Part shown: one piece after another, positions 14,959 to 21,525 of the stretch
Layout: each line of letters starts with the position of its first letter
Position numbering within the stretch: the first letter of the stretch is position 1
NCBI GenBank assembly: GCA_964538675.1
Contig: CAZIGM010000031.1
Span: 1 to 22,702, forward strand
Reading direction: 5' to 3'
Origin: CAZIGM01 sp964538675
GTDB taxonomy: Bacteria; Bacillota; Bacilli; Tepidibacillales; Tepidibacillaceae
Length of the DNA: 22,702 nucleotides
The notes under the pieces: generated by a model
Seen by the model: the letters and a program-made list of their open reading frames with translations, nothing else
The model's database searches: none
Told to the model about the DNA's origin: nothing
Position numbers and translations under genes: made by a program

Positions 14959-15744
14959 ATGAAAATTCATATTGTGAAAAAGGGAGATAATCTTTGGATA
15001 ATAGCTCAAAAGTATAATGTTGATATGCAATATATTATTGAAGCTAATCCTCAAATTAAAAATCCTGATAAACTTGAAATAGGAAAAAAAATAATAATAC
15101 CACAAGGACATATGTCTAAAGAAAAAATTAAATATCCTGTACCACAAAAACCTTATCCCAAAAAGGAACCAATAGAATCACCAGAGTCACCAGAACCGCC
15201 GAAAGCACCACCAAAGCGTCCAGTACCAATGGAGTCACCAGAGTCACCAGAGTCACCAGTATGTCCAGTTTTACCAAAGATGCCATTACGTCCAATGCCA
15301 TATATGCCTCCGTGTAATCAAGTTCCAATGATCCCACAATTCGACGATATGTGTAACGGACATTGGTATATGAATTTTGGACCACAGATGCCATACGGAC
15401 AGATGCCAAACGAGCAGATGCAAACGCCTTACAAAAATAAAGGCAATGGACAAATGCCAAATGAACAAATGAAAATGCCTTATGGACAAAAAGATAATGG
15501 ACAGATGCCATATGGGCAAATGCCACCAATGCCTTACGGACAAATGCCTTATGGACAAAATCCACATGGGCAAATGCCACCAATGCCTTATGGACAAAAT
15601 CCACATGGGCAAATGCCAATGCCTTACGGACAGATGGGATATGGGCAAATGCCATATATGATGGATATGGATCCATGTAAGCAATGGCCAGAAGAAATGT
15701 ATGACGAAGATAGATATCATAATGAAAGTTCATCAAGTACTTAA
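14959..15744 (+). CDS. SafA-like LysM spore-coat protein with Pro-rich and GQMP-repeat region
   Basis: The 261-residue protein has an N-terminal LysM domain (about 3-50: HIVKKGDNLWIIAQKYNVD, EANPQIKNPDKLEIGKKIIIP), which binds peptidoglycan and closely resembles that of SafA. A Pro/Glu/Ser-rich linker (about 55-110, PESPE units) follows. A long Met/Pro/Gly/Gln region (about 135-235) is built of GQMPYGQ, GQMPNEQ and GQNPHGQ units, and the tail is acidic. There is no signal peptide, as in SafA, which is made in the mother cell and localises to the cortex-coat interface. ATG at 14959 sits seven bases after AAGGAGGG; an in-frame ATG at 14896 has no such site. Bacillus safA also lies in the neighbourhood of bofC-ruvAB. 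Confidence 0.82.
   Translation: MKIHIVKKGDNLWIIAQKYNVDMQYIIEANPQIKNPDKLEIGKKIIIPQGHMSKEKIKYPVPQKPYPKKEPIESPESPEPPKAPPKRPVPMESPESPESPVCPVLPKMPLRPMPYMPPCNQVPMIPQFDDMCNGHWYMNFGPQMPYGQMPNEQMQTPYKNKGNGQMPNEQMKMPYGQKDNGQMPYGQMPPMPYGQMPYGQNPHGQMPPMPYGQNPHGQMPMPYGQMGYGQMPYMMDMDPCKQWPEEMYDEDRYHNESSSST
15547..15624 (+). repeat. Two tandem 39-bp repeats in the LysM gene
   Basis: Units starting at 15547 and 15586 are nearly identical (each beginning CCTTATGGACAAAATCCACA) and code for PYGQNPHGQMPPM. They belong to a wider set of shorter GQMP-coding repeats from about 15385 to 15655, so the region is prone to length change. Confidence 0.85.
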
Positions 15745-15755
15745 ATTACAATACG

Positions 15756-15787
15756 CTCCCACTTGAAAATAAGTGGGAGATTTTCCT
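15756..15787 (+). terminator. Hairpin with T-rich tail between the LysM gene and the cotS-like gene
   Basis: The perfect 9-bp stem CTCCCACTT/AAGTGGGAG with loop GAAAAT is followed by ATTTTCCTTT. It ends only a few bases before the ribosome binding site of the next gene, so it may be a partial terminator that sets the ratio of LysM to kinase. Confidence 0.75.
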
Positions 15788-15807
15788 TTAAGGGGGAAAA
15801 TAATTTA

Positions 15808-16788
15808 ATGGAGCATTATTTTATAGCAGTACTAAAAGATAGATATGGTATAGATGTAAATAAAATTGAACGATACAAATCTTTGTATAGAATTTCATCA
15901 TTACAAGGTGAGTGGATTGCAAAGGCTTATGATAGCAATGAACAAATAACAAGACAAGCTGATATGTTTGATGAGTTAAAAAAGAAGGGGTTTAACAAAT
16001 TTCCTGATATAATTAAGGATAAAGATGGTTTAAGTGGTTTTTATATTGATAAGTATTGCTACATGCTAATGCCATACATAGAAGGTAACACAGCTAAATA
16101 TAGTAATAATAAAGATATTGAACTAGTAGTTAAAGTTCTATCTTCGTTACATCATGCAGGAGGTTGGCTTAATGATAAAATTATGTTACCTACCAACAAA
16201 CCAATTCAAGATAAATTTAAAAATAGATTAGATTTATTTAAGGGAATATATAACCGATTACAATATAAAAAGGAAAAAGATATCTTTGAAAATCAAATAG
16301 TAATAGTAGGGAATGAACTTATTAAAATTGCTGAGAGGGCATTAACTAATTTAGATATCGTACAATTACAACATTTAAGAATGGAAGCATTTGAAAATAA
16401 AATGGTATGTCATCAGGATATTGCAAGTCATAATTTTATTATAGATAATAATAAATCTTGGATTATAGATTTTGACATAGCAGGATATGAATCGCAAATT
16501 TTAGACTTACATCAATTAGTTAATAGAATTATGATAGATAAAAAATGGAGTATTGAGCAATTTATAAAGATTGAAGAGTTCTATCAATTTTATCGAGGGA
16601 TAAGATCAAGTGAAAAAAAAATACTGCGAGCTTTATCTCAGTTTCCAAACGATTTCTTTAGAGAGGTTGTAGGAGCATATTATTTCCCTGATAAATATAA
16701 AAGAAGAAATATCTTAGAAGTAATTAATAGGTTTGTAGATAATAAAGACTTATATTATTATTATCTTTATAATATTAACAAAACATGA
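15808..16788 (+). CDS. CotS-family spore-coat kinase-like protein
   Basis: The 326-residue protein has the aminoglycoside-phosphotransferase/choline-kinase fold. The N-lobe strand is followed by a hinge with YCYMLMPYIEGNTA, the catalytic loop CHQDIASHNFII (HQDIASHN about 202-209) and the metal-binding IIDFDIAGY (DFD about 221-223), so catalytic residues look intact. CotS and its relatives YtaA and YutH are spore-coat proteins of Bacillus; the substrate here is unknown. ATG at 15808 follows AAGGGGG. A TTG at 15763 is in frame but lies in the terminator hairpin and is rejected. No promoter fits between the hairpin and the gene, so expression probably depends on read-through from the LysM gene. 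Confidence 0.82.
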   Translation: MEHYFIAVLKDRYGIDVNKIERYKSLYRISSLQGEWIAKAYDSNEQITRQADMFDELKKKGFNKFPDIIKDKDGLSGFYIDKYCYMLMPYIEGNTAKYSNNKDIELVVKVLSSLHHAGGWLNDKIMLPTNKPIQDKFKNRLDLFKGIYNRLQYKKEKDIFENQIVIVGNELIKIAERALTNLDIVQLQHLRMEAFENKMVCHQDIASHNFIIDNNKSWIIDFDIAGYESQILDLHQLVNRIMIDKKWSIEQFIKIEEFYQFYRGIRSSEKKILRALSQFPNDFFREVVGAYYFPDKYKRRNILEVINRFVDNKDLYYYYLYNINKT

Positions 16789-16841
16789 GATAGTTCATAT
16801 TAAGTTAGATAAAGCAATAAAATTAGAAGGAGTTGTTTCCG

Positions 16842-17594
16842 TTGGACAAGTTTAATAGCGTCTTGCAATCATATCAAGAAAATATAGAGGAAGATATTAA
16901 GAAAAGAAGTGAGTTTATATATAATTATATTAATCAATCAAAAACAAATGGAGTCGTTATCGGAATTTCTGGCGGAATAGATAGTGCAGTTACTGCAGCA
17001 TTATGTATAAAAGCTTTGGGTAGGGAAAAAGTTTTAGGTATATGGATGCCAGCCCATTCAAATATAATACATAAAAATGATACGGAATTATTAGCTAACG
17101 CGATTGGGCTTCAATTAATGACTATAGATTTAGGTAAAACTTTTGATATATTAGTTCAAGAATTTGAAAAGAAAAACCGATTAAATGAGATAAATAAGGG
17201 TAATATTAAGGCTAGATTAAGGATGACTGCACTATACACAATAGCAGGTCAAAAAAAATACTTGGTTTCTGATACGTGTAATTATTCCGAAATATATATC
17301 GGCTATATGACAAAAGGTGGAGATGGCTTAGCGGATTTTAATCCAATTGGAAGTTTAACAAAACATCAAATTAGGATTTTAGCAAGTCATTTGAATATTC
17401 CTAAGGGAATTATTGAAAAAACTCCTACTGCTGACTTATGGGAGGGGCAAACTGATGAGCAGGAGATAGGTTTCACTTATATAGAGTTAGATAATTATCT
17501 ATTAACAGGTGAAGGTAATCCTGATGTAATTAAGAGAATTGAAAGCTTACATAGAAGTAGTGAACACAAAAGAATAATACTGCCAAGTATTTAA
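16842..17594 (+). CDS. nadE: NH3-dependent NAD+ synthetase
   Basis: This enzyme amidates nicotinic acid adenine dinucleotide to NAD+ with ATP. The 250 residues hold the ATP-pyrophosphatase P-loop GISGGIDSAV (SGGIDS at 43-48), KARLRMTALY, YIGYMTKGGDGLADFNPIG and TPTADLWEGQTDEQEIG, all typical. There is no glutaminase domain, so ammonia is used directly. The family's usual GTGNKSE stretch reads SDTCNYSE, a known type of variation. The start is probably the TTG at 16842: GAAGGAG ends at 16832, nine bases before it. The in-frame TTG at 16833 would directly touch that site. Confidence 0.92.
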   Translation: MDKFNSVLQSYQENIEEDIKKRSEFIYNYINQSKTNGVVIGISGGIDSAVTAALCIKALGREKVLGIWMPAHSNIIHKNDTELLANAIGLQLMTIDLGKTFDILVQEFEKKNRLNEINKGNIKARLRMTALYTIAGQKKYLVSDTCNYSEIYIGYMTKGGDGLADFNPIGSLTKHQIRILASHLNIPKGIIEKTPTADLWEGQTDEQEIGFTYIELDNYLLTGEGNPDVIKRIESLHRSSEHKRIILPSI

Positions 17595-17596
17595 AT

Positions 17597-17628
17597 GGAG
17601 ACAAGGGGACGTTTCGTGTGTCTCCTTT
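17597..17628 (+). repeat. REP-like palindrome after nadE
   Basis: GGAGACA (17597-17603) and TGTCTCC (17619-17625) form a perfect 7-bp stem around a loop containing GGGGACG, followed by TTT. This resembles the GGGGACGGTTC palindromes common in Firmicutes near IS200-type (RAYT) transposase remnants. It may also act as the nadE terminator. Confidence 0.5.
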
Positions 17629-17730
17629 AAGATGGGAGAAACGCAGAAATCGGACATTTTATACAGTCTGAGTATAATAATCTCTTTTTTTGGTTAAACT
17701 CTGTAAAAAGCCATAAAAGGGGTTATTTAT

Positions 17731-18303
17731 ATGTTTTTTTCTATTACAAAGAAAAAAATAATATATAGTTTATTAGCAGTAATTCCTATATTAATCATTG
17801 GAATTATTTTGGTTGCCTATACTGGTAATTTATCTGGGAAAGATAATCTAGATCAAGACATTCAACAAGTAAATAATAATATTGAGATGATTATAGAATT
17901 CCAGAGTCATTATGTAGTAGGTGACGACTATTTGGAGACAAAAACAGAATTTGTAGAATCTATAGAAGAAATAAAAAATAAATATTATGACTGGGAAGTT
18001 ATTGATGTAATAGGTAATAAAACAATTCTATATAAAGAAGTCGAGGATATATCTCCTGAGTGTAAGAGTGGGTCATATTTTAGTTTAGACCCTCAAGGCT
18101 ATCTAACTTTATTTAGTGGAAATCCCACTAGCAATTCAGAACAAAATAGTATAATTGAAACTTTTTTTCGTATAGATATTGAAAAGCTTGAAAGCTCATT
18201 ACCAAATGAGCCAGTACGGCAACTATATCAGGGTATACCTATTCAGGATTTAGCTGAATACAACAGCGTTTTATCTACATTTAGTGAATTCTCAATAGAA
18301 TAG
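17731..18303 (+). CDS. bofC: BofC-like protein
   Basis: The 190-residue protein has an N-terminal membrane anchor or uncleaved signal (about 9-31) and a soluble outer part. The C-terminal domain matches what I recall of BofC: LDPQGYLTLFSGNP, FFRIDIEKLESSLP, and LYQGIPIQDLAEYNSVLSTFSEFS. In B. subtilis, BofC is a forespore-secreted inhibitor of SpoIVB and so delays pro-sigma-K processing by SpoIVFB. The place just upstream of ruv genes is the same as in Bacillus. It has its own AAAAGGGG site. A TATAAT at 17673-17678 with a poor -35 lies upstream, but the natural sigma factor would be a forespore one, which I cannot identify. Confidence 0.75.
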   Translation: MFFSITKKKIIYSLLAVIPILIIGIILVAYTGNLSGKDNLDQDIQQVNNNIEMIIEFQSHYVVGDDYLETKTEFVESIEEIKNKYYDWEVIDVIGNKTILYKEVEDISPECKSGSYFSLDPQGYLTLFSGNPTSNSEQNSIIETFFRIDIEKLESSLPNEPVRQLYQGIPIQDLAEYNSVLSTFSEFSIE

Positions 18304-18318
18304 TAAATGGTTAATTGG

Positions 18319-18366
18319 GTCATAAAAAGGGTGTTTAGTAATAACATCTTTTTTATGACTTTTTTT
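18319..18366 (+). terminator. Rho-independent terminator after bofC
   Basis: A long, nearly perfect stem (GTCATAAAAAG...TGTT pairing with AACA...TTTTTATGAC) is followed by seven T. Confidence 0.88.
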
Positions 18367-18380
18367 ATTGTTATTTTTCT

Positions 18381-18408
18381 TTTGCGGAAATGATTTTTTT
18401 GATATAAT
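18381..18408 (+). promoter_or_regulatory. Sigma-A-type promoter of ruvCAB
   Basis: A perfect TATAAT (18403-18408) follows a weak -35 (TTTGCG, 16-base spacer) and lies about 45 bases before ruvC. I see no LexA-type (GAAC....GTTC) operator here. Confidence 0.5.
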
Positions 18409-18451
18409 CAATTAATAGAAATATATGTTCGTATATTTAGGTGGAGAGAAA

Positions 18452-18949
18452 ATGATAATCTTAGGTTTTGATCCTGGTATTGCAATAGTTGGCTTTGGGG
18501 TTATTGATAAACAAGGTAATTCTATTTCACCAATTCAATATGGCACCATAAATACTAAGTCGGATTTAGATGTAGCTATAAGATTAAAACAAGTTTTTGA
18601 TGGGGCTAAGGAAATAATAGAAACATATAAACCTGAAGCAGTGTCAATAGAAAAATTATATTTTAATAAAAATGTATCCACTGCAATGACTGTTGGTCAA
18701 GCTAGAGGTGTTTTAATGTTAGCTGCTGTACAGGCTGGGCTTCATGTCTATGAATATACTCCACTACAAATAAAACAGGCTTTAGTGGGCTATGGACGTG
18801 CTGAGAAAAGACAGATTCAAGAAATGGTTAAGCTTTTTTTGAATTTAAAAGAAATACCTAAACCAGATGATGTTGCTGATGCATTAGCTATTGCTATTTG
18901 TCATGCACATTCTTTTAAGATGGCAAATAAAATTAAGGGGAGTAAATAA
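18452..18949 (+). CDS. ruvC: Holliday junction resolvase RuvC
   Basis: The 165-residue endonuclease resolves Holliday junctions moved by RuvAB. Catalytic acidic residues are D7 (ILGFDPG), E67 (VSIEKLYF), D140 and D143 (PDDVADALA). The STAMTVGQARG stretch is also typical. ATG at 18452 is preferred (GGTGGAG five bases upstream) over an in-frame ATG at 18425. The stop overlaps the ruvA start as TAATG. Bacillus uses RecU and has no RuvC, so its presence supports a clostridial host. Confidence 0.97.
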   Translation: MIILGFDPGIAIVGFGVIDKQGNSISPIQYGTINTKSDLDVAIRLKQVFDGAKEIIETYKPEAVSIEKLYFNKNVSTAMTVGQARGVLMLAAVQAGLHVYEYTPLQIKQALVGYGRAEKRQIQEMVKLFLNLKEIPKPDDVADALAIAICHAHSFKMANKIKGSK

Positions 18950-19560
18950 TGATTGACTTTGTTCAAGGTACGTTATTTTCAATAGATAATGATAGTGTTA
19001 TAGTTAATGTGAGTGGAATAGGTTACAAGGTGTATGTAACACAACCAGAAAGCTACCAACCTTTATTAAATCAATCATGTTTAATATATACTCATCATCA
19101 TATAAGGGAAGATTGGATGGGGCTATATGGATTCAAGGATACAGAAGAAAGACATCTATTTCGTCTATTGTTAAATGTATCAGGAATTGGACCTAAGGGA
19201 GCTTTAGCTATTATTGCTCAGTCCAACCCAACCCTAATTATTAATGCAATTGTTACTGAAGACGAAAAAACATTAGTTAAGATGCCAGGTATAGGTAAGA
19301 AGACAGCACAACGAATTATTTTAGATTTAAAGGATAAAGTTAAAGGTATTAGTTTAGTTATACCTATATCAGATAATACAGCTATAGTAAATAACGATAA
19401 TGTGCTACAAGGTAGTGAGTTAAAGACTGCTCTAAAATCTTTAGGATATCAAGATTATGAAATAAATAAAGTTTTAATTACATTGTCTGATGAAATTACT
19501 TGTGGTGAGTCAATAGACTCTTTAATTAAAAAATCATTAAAGTTATTATTAAAGGGATAG
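18949..19560 (+). CDS. ruvA: Holliday junction DNA helicase subunit RuvA
   Basis: This 203-residue protein forms the tetramer that binds the four-way junction. The N-terminal OB-like domain (DFVQGTLFSIDNDSVIVNVSGIGYKV) is followed by two helix-hairpin-helix motifs (NVSGIGPKGALAI at about 76-89, and MPGIGKKTAQRI at about 107-119). A flexible linker leads to the C-terminal domain III (LKTALKSLGYQDYEINKVL) that contacts RuvB. It is translationally coupled to ruvC. Confidence 0.97.
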   Translation: MIDFVQGTLFSIDNDSVIVNVSGIGYKVYVTQPESYQPLLNQSCLIYTHHHIREDWMGLYGFKDTEERHLFRLLLNVSGIGPKGALAIIAQSNPTLIINAIVTEDEKTLVKMPGIGKKTAQRIILDLKDKVKGISLVIPISDNTAIVNNDNVLQGSELKTALKSLGYQDYEINKVLITLSDEITCGESIDSLIKKSLKLLLKG

Positions 19561-19572
19561 GAGGATGACAAA

Positions 19573-20583
19573 TTGGAGGAAAGAATAATATCTTCCCAAA
19601 TGTTGACTGAAGATCAAGGTGTAGAATTTAGCCTCCGTCCTCGGTATTTAGCTGAATATATTGGTCAGACAAAAGCAAAAGAAAACTTAAAAATATTTAT
19701 TGAGGCAGCCAAAATAAGAAAAGAACCATTAGATCATGTATTATTATATGGACCCCCTGGATTAGGCAAGACTACACTATCTAATATTATAGCAAATGAA
19801 ATGGATGTGAATATTAGAACAACATCAGGTCCAGCTATTGAAAGAGCAGGAGATTTAGCGGCAATTTTAACAAATCTTGAAGATGGTGACGTTTTATTTA
19901 TTGATGAAATACATCGACTTAATAGAACTGTGGAAGAAGTTTTATATCCAGCTATGGAGGACTTTGCATTAGATATAATTTTAGGAAAAGGTCCGAGTGC
20001 TCGAACTGTGCGTATCGATTTACCCAGATTTACTTTAATAGGTGCAACAACCAGAGCTGGCTTATTATCTTCTCCACTTAGAGATCGTTTTGGAGTTATA
20101 AGTCGTTTGGAATACTATACTATTGAAGAATTATATCAAATAGTTATAAGAGCATCGGATTTACTAGATGTAACAATTATTGGAGAGGCAGCTAAAGAAA
20201 TATCCTTAAGGTCACGAGGTACTCCGCGAGTTGCTAATCGTCTTTTAAAAAGAGTGAGAGATTTTGCCCAAGTTATTTCTGATGGGGTTATAACTGAGGA
20301 GGTAGCAAATAAAGCAATGGAAAGCATTCAAGTGGATAAATTAGGCTTAGACCATATAGACCACAAATTGCTTAGCATGATAATTGATTTTTACAATGGT
20401 GGACCTGTTGGTGTCGATACAATAGCAGCATCGATAGGTGAAGAATCTAATACAATTGAAGATGTTTATGAACCATATCTAATGCAAATTGGCTTTTTAC
20501 AAAGAACTCCAAGAGGAAGAATGGTCACAAAATCGGCTTATAATCATTTGGGAAGGAGTATACCAAAAGAATTTGATACCTAA
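19573..20583 (+). CDS. ruvB: Holliday junction DNA helicase motor RuvB
   Basis: The 336-residue AAA+ motor drives branch migration with RuvA. It shows SLRPRYLAEYIGQ, Walker A GPPGLGKT (60-67), Walker B LFIDEIH (DEIH at 111-114), sensor 1 LIGATTRAG, the arginine-finger region SPLRDRFG, and the C-terminal winged helix ending with QRTPRGRM. The start is TTG at 19573, eight bases after GGAGG; the ATG inside that stretch (19565) is out of frame. It is the third gene of ruvCAB. Confidence 0.98.
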   Translation: MEERIISSQMLTEDQGVEFSLRPRYLAEYIGQTKAKENLKIFIEAAKIRKEPLDHVLLYGPPGLGKTTLSNIIANEMDVNIRTTSGPAIERAGDLAAILTNLEDGDVLFIDEIHRLNRTVEEVLYPAMEDFALDIILGKGPSARTVRIDLPRFTLIGATTRAGLLSSPLRDRFGVISRLEYYTIEELYQIVIRASDLLDVTIIGEAAKEISLRSRGTPRVANRLLKRVRDFAQVISDGVITEEVANKAMESIQVDKLGLDHIDHKLLSMIIDFYNGGPVGVDTIAASIGEESNTIEDVYEPYLMQIGFLQRTPRGRMVTKSAYNHLGRSIPKEFDT

Positions 20584-20621
20584 AATGTAAGTCAAAAACA
20601 TAAAACAAGGTGGGTATATTG

Positions 20622-21230
20622 ATGTATGAAATCAAAGAAAGTAAAGTAGAAAAAGAAATAGAGATAGAATATAAAGCTTTATTAACAGAAGAGAGATTTG
20701 AGGAATTAATTACATATTTCTCTAAATTTACAAACGCAAAGATTCCTTATATTCAAACAAACTATTATTTTGATACATGGGATTATGCTTTAATTAATCA
20801 AGGTATTACTGTAAGATTGCGCAATACAGAAGATTCATGGAAATTTCAAATAAAGATTCCAAAAGAAACTGAAGGTATGTACAATAAACAAGAAGAAATA
20901 GTTCATGAAATTTCAACTATGTTAGCTGGTGATTTTATAAATAATGGTATAGATGGATATAATCAATTACTGGGCAATTTAACAGTTTTACCTGAACTTG
21001 ATATTGAGAGATTATATATGATTGGAAAGTTACAAACAATGCGACATGATTTTAATTTTTATACAGATACTATTAGTTTAGACAAGAGTACATATCTTGG
21101 TACGACAGATTATGAACTTGAATGGGAAACAAATAATCATAGATTTGTTGTATATGAATTCGCTAAACTTGATTTAATACCAACCAAAAACGTTGGAAAA
21201 ATAACAAGATTTTTAGATAGATTGAAATAA
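20622..21230 (+). CDS. CYTH-domain protein
   Basis: The 202-residue protein is a single CYTH domain (triphosphate tunnel metalloenzyme fold) with the signature ExExK at residues 14-18 (E14, E16, K18). Tunnel-lining residues follow in YFDTWDYALINQGITVRLR, SWKFQIK and YELEWE. Bacterial relatives hydrolyse triphosphate compounds; a YjbK-type protein of unknown substrate is the closest I know of. ATG at 20622 follows AAGGTGGG at eight bases; in-frame GTG (20610) and TTG (20619) are alternatives. A 38-base gap separates it from ruvB, so co-transcription is possible. Confidence 0.88.
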   Translation: MYEIKESKVEKEIEIEYKALLTEERFEELITYFSKFTNAKIPYIQTNYYFDTWDYALINQGITVRLRNTEDSWKFQIKIPKETEGMYNKQEEIVHEISTMLAGDFINNGIDGYNQLLGNLTVLPELDIERLYMIGKLQTMRHDFNFYTDTISLDKSTYLGTTDYELEWETNNHRFVVYEFAKLDLIPTKNVGKITRFLDRLK

Positions 21231-21234
21231 ATTT

Positions 21235-21288
21235 ATTCAGATATGATAAGTCTCACTAGAATTCAGGTGGAGTTAAAACTTCATCTGT
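21235..21288 (-). repeat. Repeat R', inverted relative of the repeat at 14670-14835, with hairpin
   Basis: On the minus strand it shares TCCACCTGAATTCTAGT exactly and then GACTTATCATATCTG with the first repeat. It lacks the hairpin segment present there. CAGGTGGAGTT and AACTTCATCTG (21264-21287) form an 11-bp stem with two G-U pairs and a two-base loop. It lies just after the CYTH gene. Confidence 0.7.
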
Positions 21289-21289
21289 A

Positions 21290-21319
21290 AAAAACACAAA
21301 CAGAAACGTTTGTGTTTTT
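21290..21319 (+). terminator. Rho-independent terminator after the ruv-CYTH unit
   Basis: The perfect 12-bp stem AAAAACACAAAC/GTTTGTGTTTTT with loop AGAAAC supplies its own T run on both strands, so it may act in both directions. Confidence 0.9.
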
Positions 21320-21324
21320 CAGAG

Positions 21325-21341
21325 TGTTGACAAAGTCAACA
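21325..21341 (+). repeat. Small perfect hairpin
   Basis: TGTTGAC and GTCAACA pair over 7 bp with loop AAA, directly after the terminator. There is no T tract and its function is unknown. Confidence 0.6.
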
Positions 21342-21390
21342 AAATCATAGGCTATTGAAAATGTTCTAGTTCAAGGCACGCTTATGGAAG

Positions 21391-21417
21391 CAAAAGAACC
21401 GTCCCTACGTTTTTTTT
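21391..21417 (-). repeat. REP/IS200-type remnant
   Basis: CAAAAGAACCGTCCCTACG followed by a T run is the reverse of the GGGACGGTTCTTTTG signature frequent at the borders of RAYT (IS200-like) transposase elements in Firmicutes. No transposase gene is present. The assignment is from memory of the motif. Confidence 0.4.
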
Positions 21418-21446
21418 GTTCCTAAATGTTAATTAATGTCTAAATA

Positions 21447-21475
21447 TTAATATTTAATTAGACGATATATATAAT
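21447..21475 (+). promoter_or_regulatory. Possible sigma-A promoter of the Ca-binding-loop protein gene
   Basis: -10 TATAAT (21470-21475) with a 17-base spacer and a weak -35 TTAATA. It stands about 50 bases before the gene. Confidence 0.35.
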
Positions 21476-21525
21476 AACTAGATGTTCTATCATGGATGTA
21501 AATAATTTCACATGGAGGTGGAACT

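Noticed and set aside
14620..14960. A hidden gene or riboswitch in the gap after thrB
   Set aside because: The + and - frames are short and lack ribosome binding sites; the structure is explained by a repeat, a palindrome and a terminator, and I recognise no riboswitch core.
15128..15736. Long open frames on the minus strand (202 and 144 residues) across the LysM gene
   Set aside because: They arise from the repetitive GQMP coding sequence read in reverse, are Val/His/Leu-repetitive, have no ribosome binding site and resemble no protein; the LysM gene on the + strand explains the region.
15763..15807. TTG start at 15763 for the cotS-like gene
   Set aside because: It lies in the terminator hairpin with no ribosome binding site; ATG at 15808 is preceded by AAGGGGG and begins with a normal sequence.
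18380..18452. LexA (SOS) operator before ruvC
   Set aside because: No GAAC-N4-GTTC-type palindrome is present in the promoter region.
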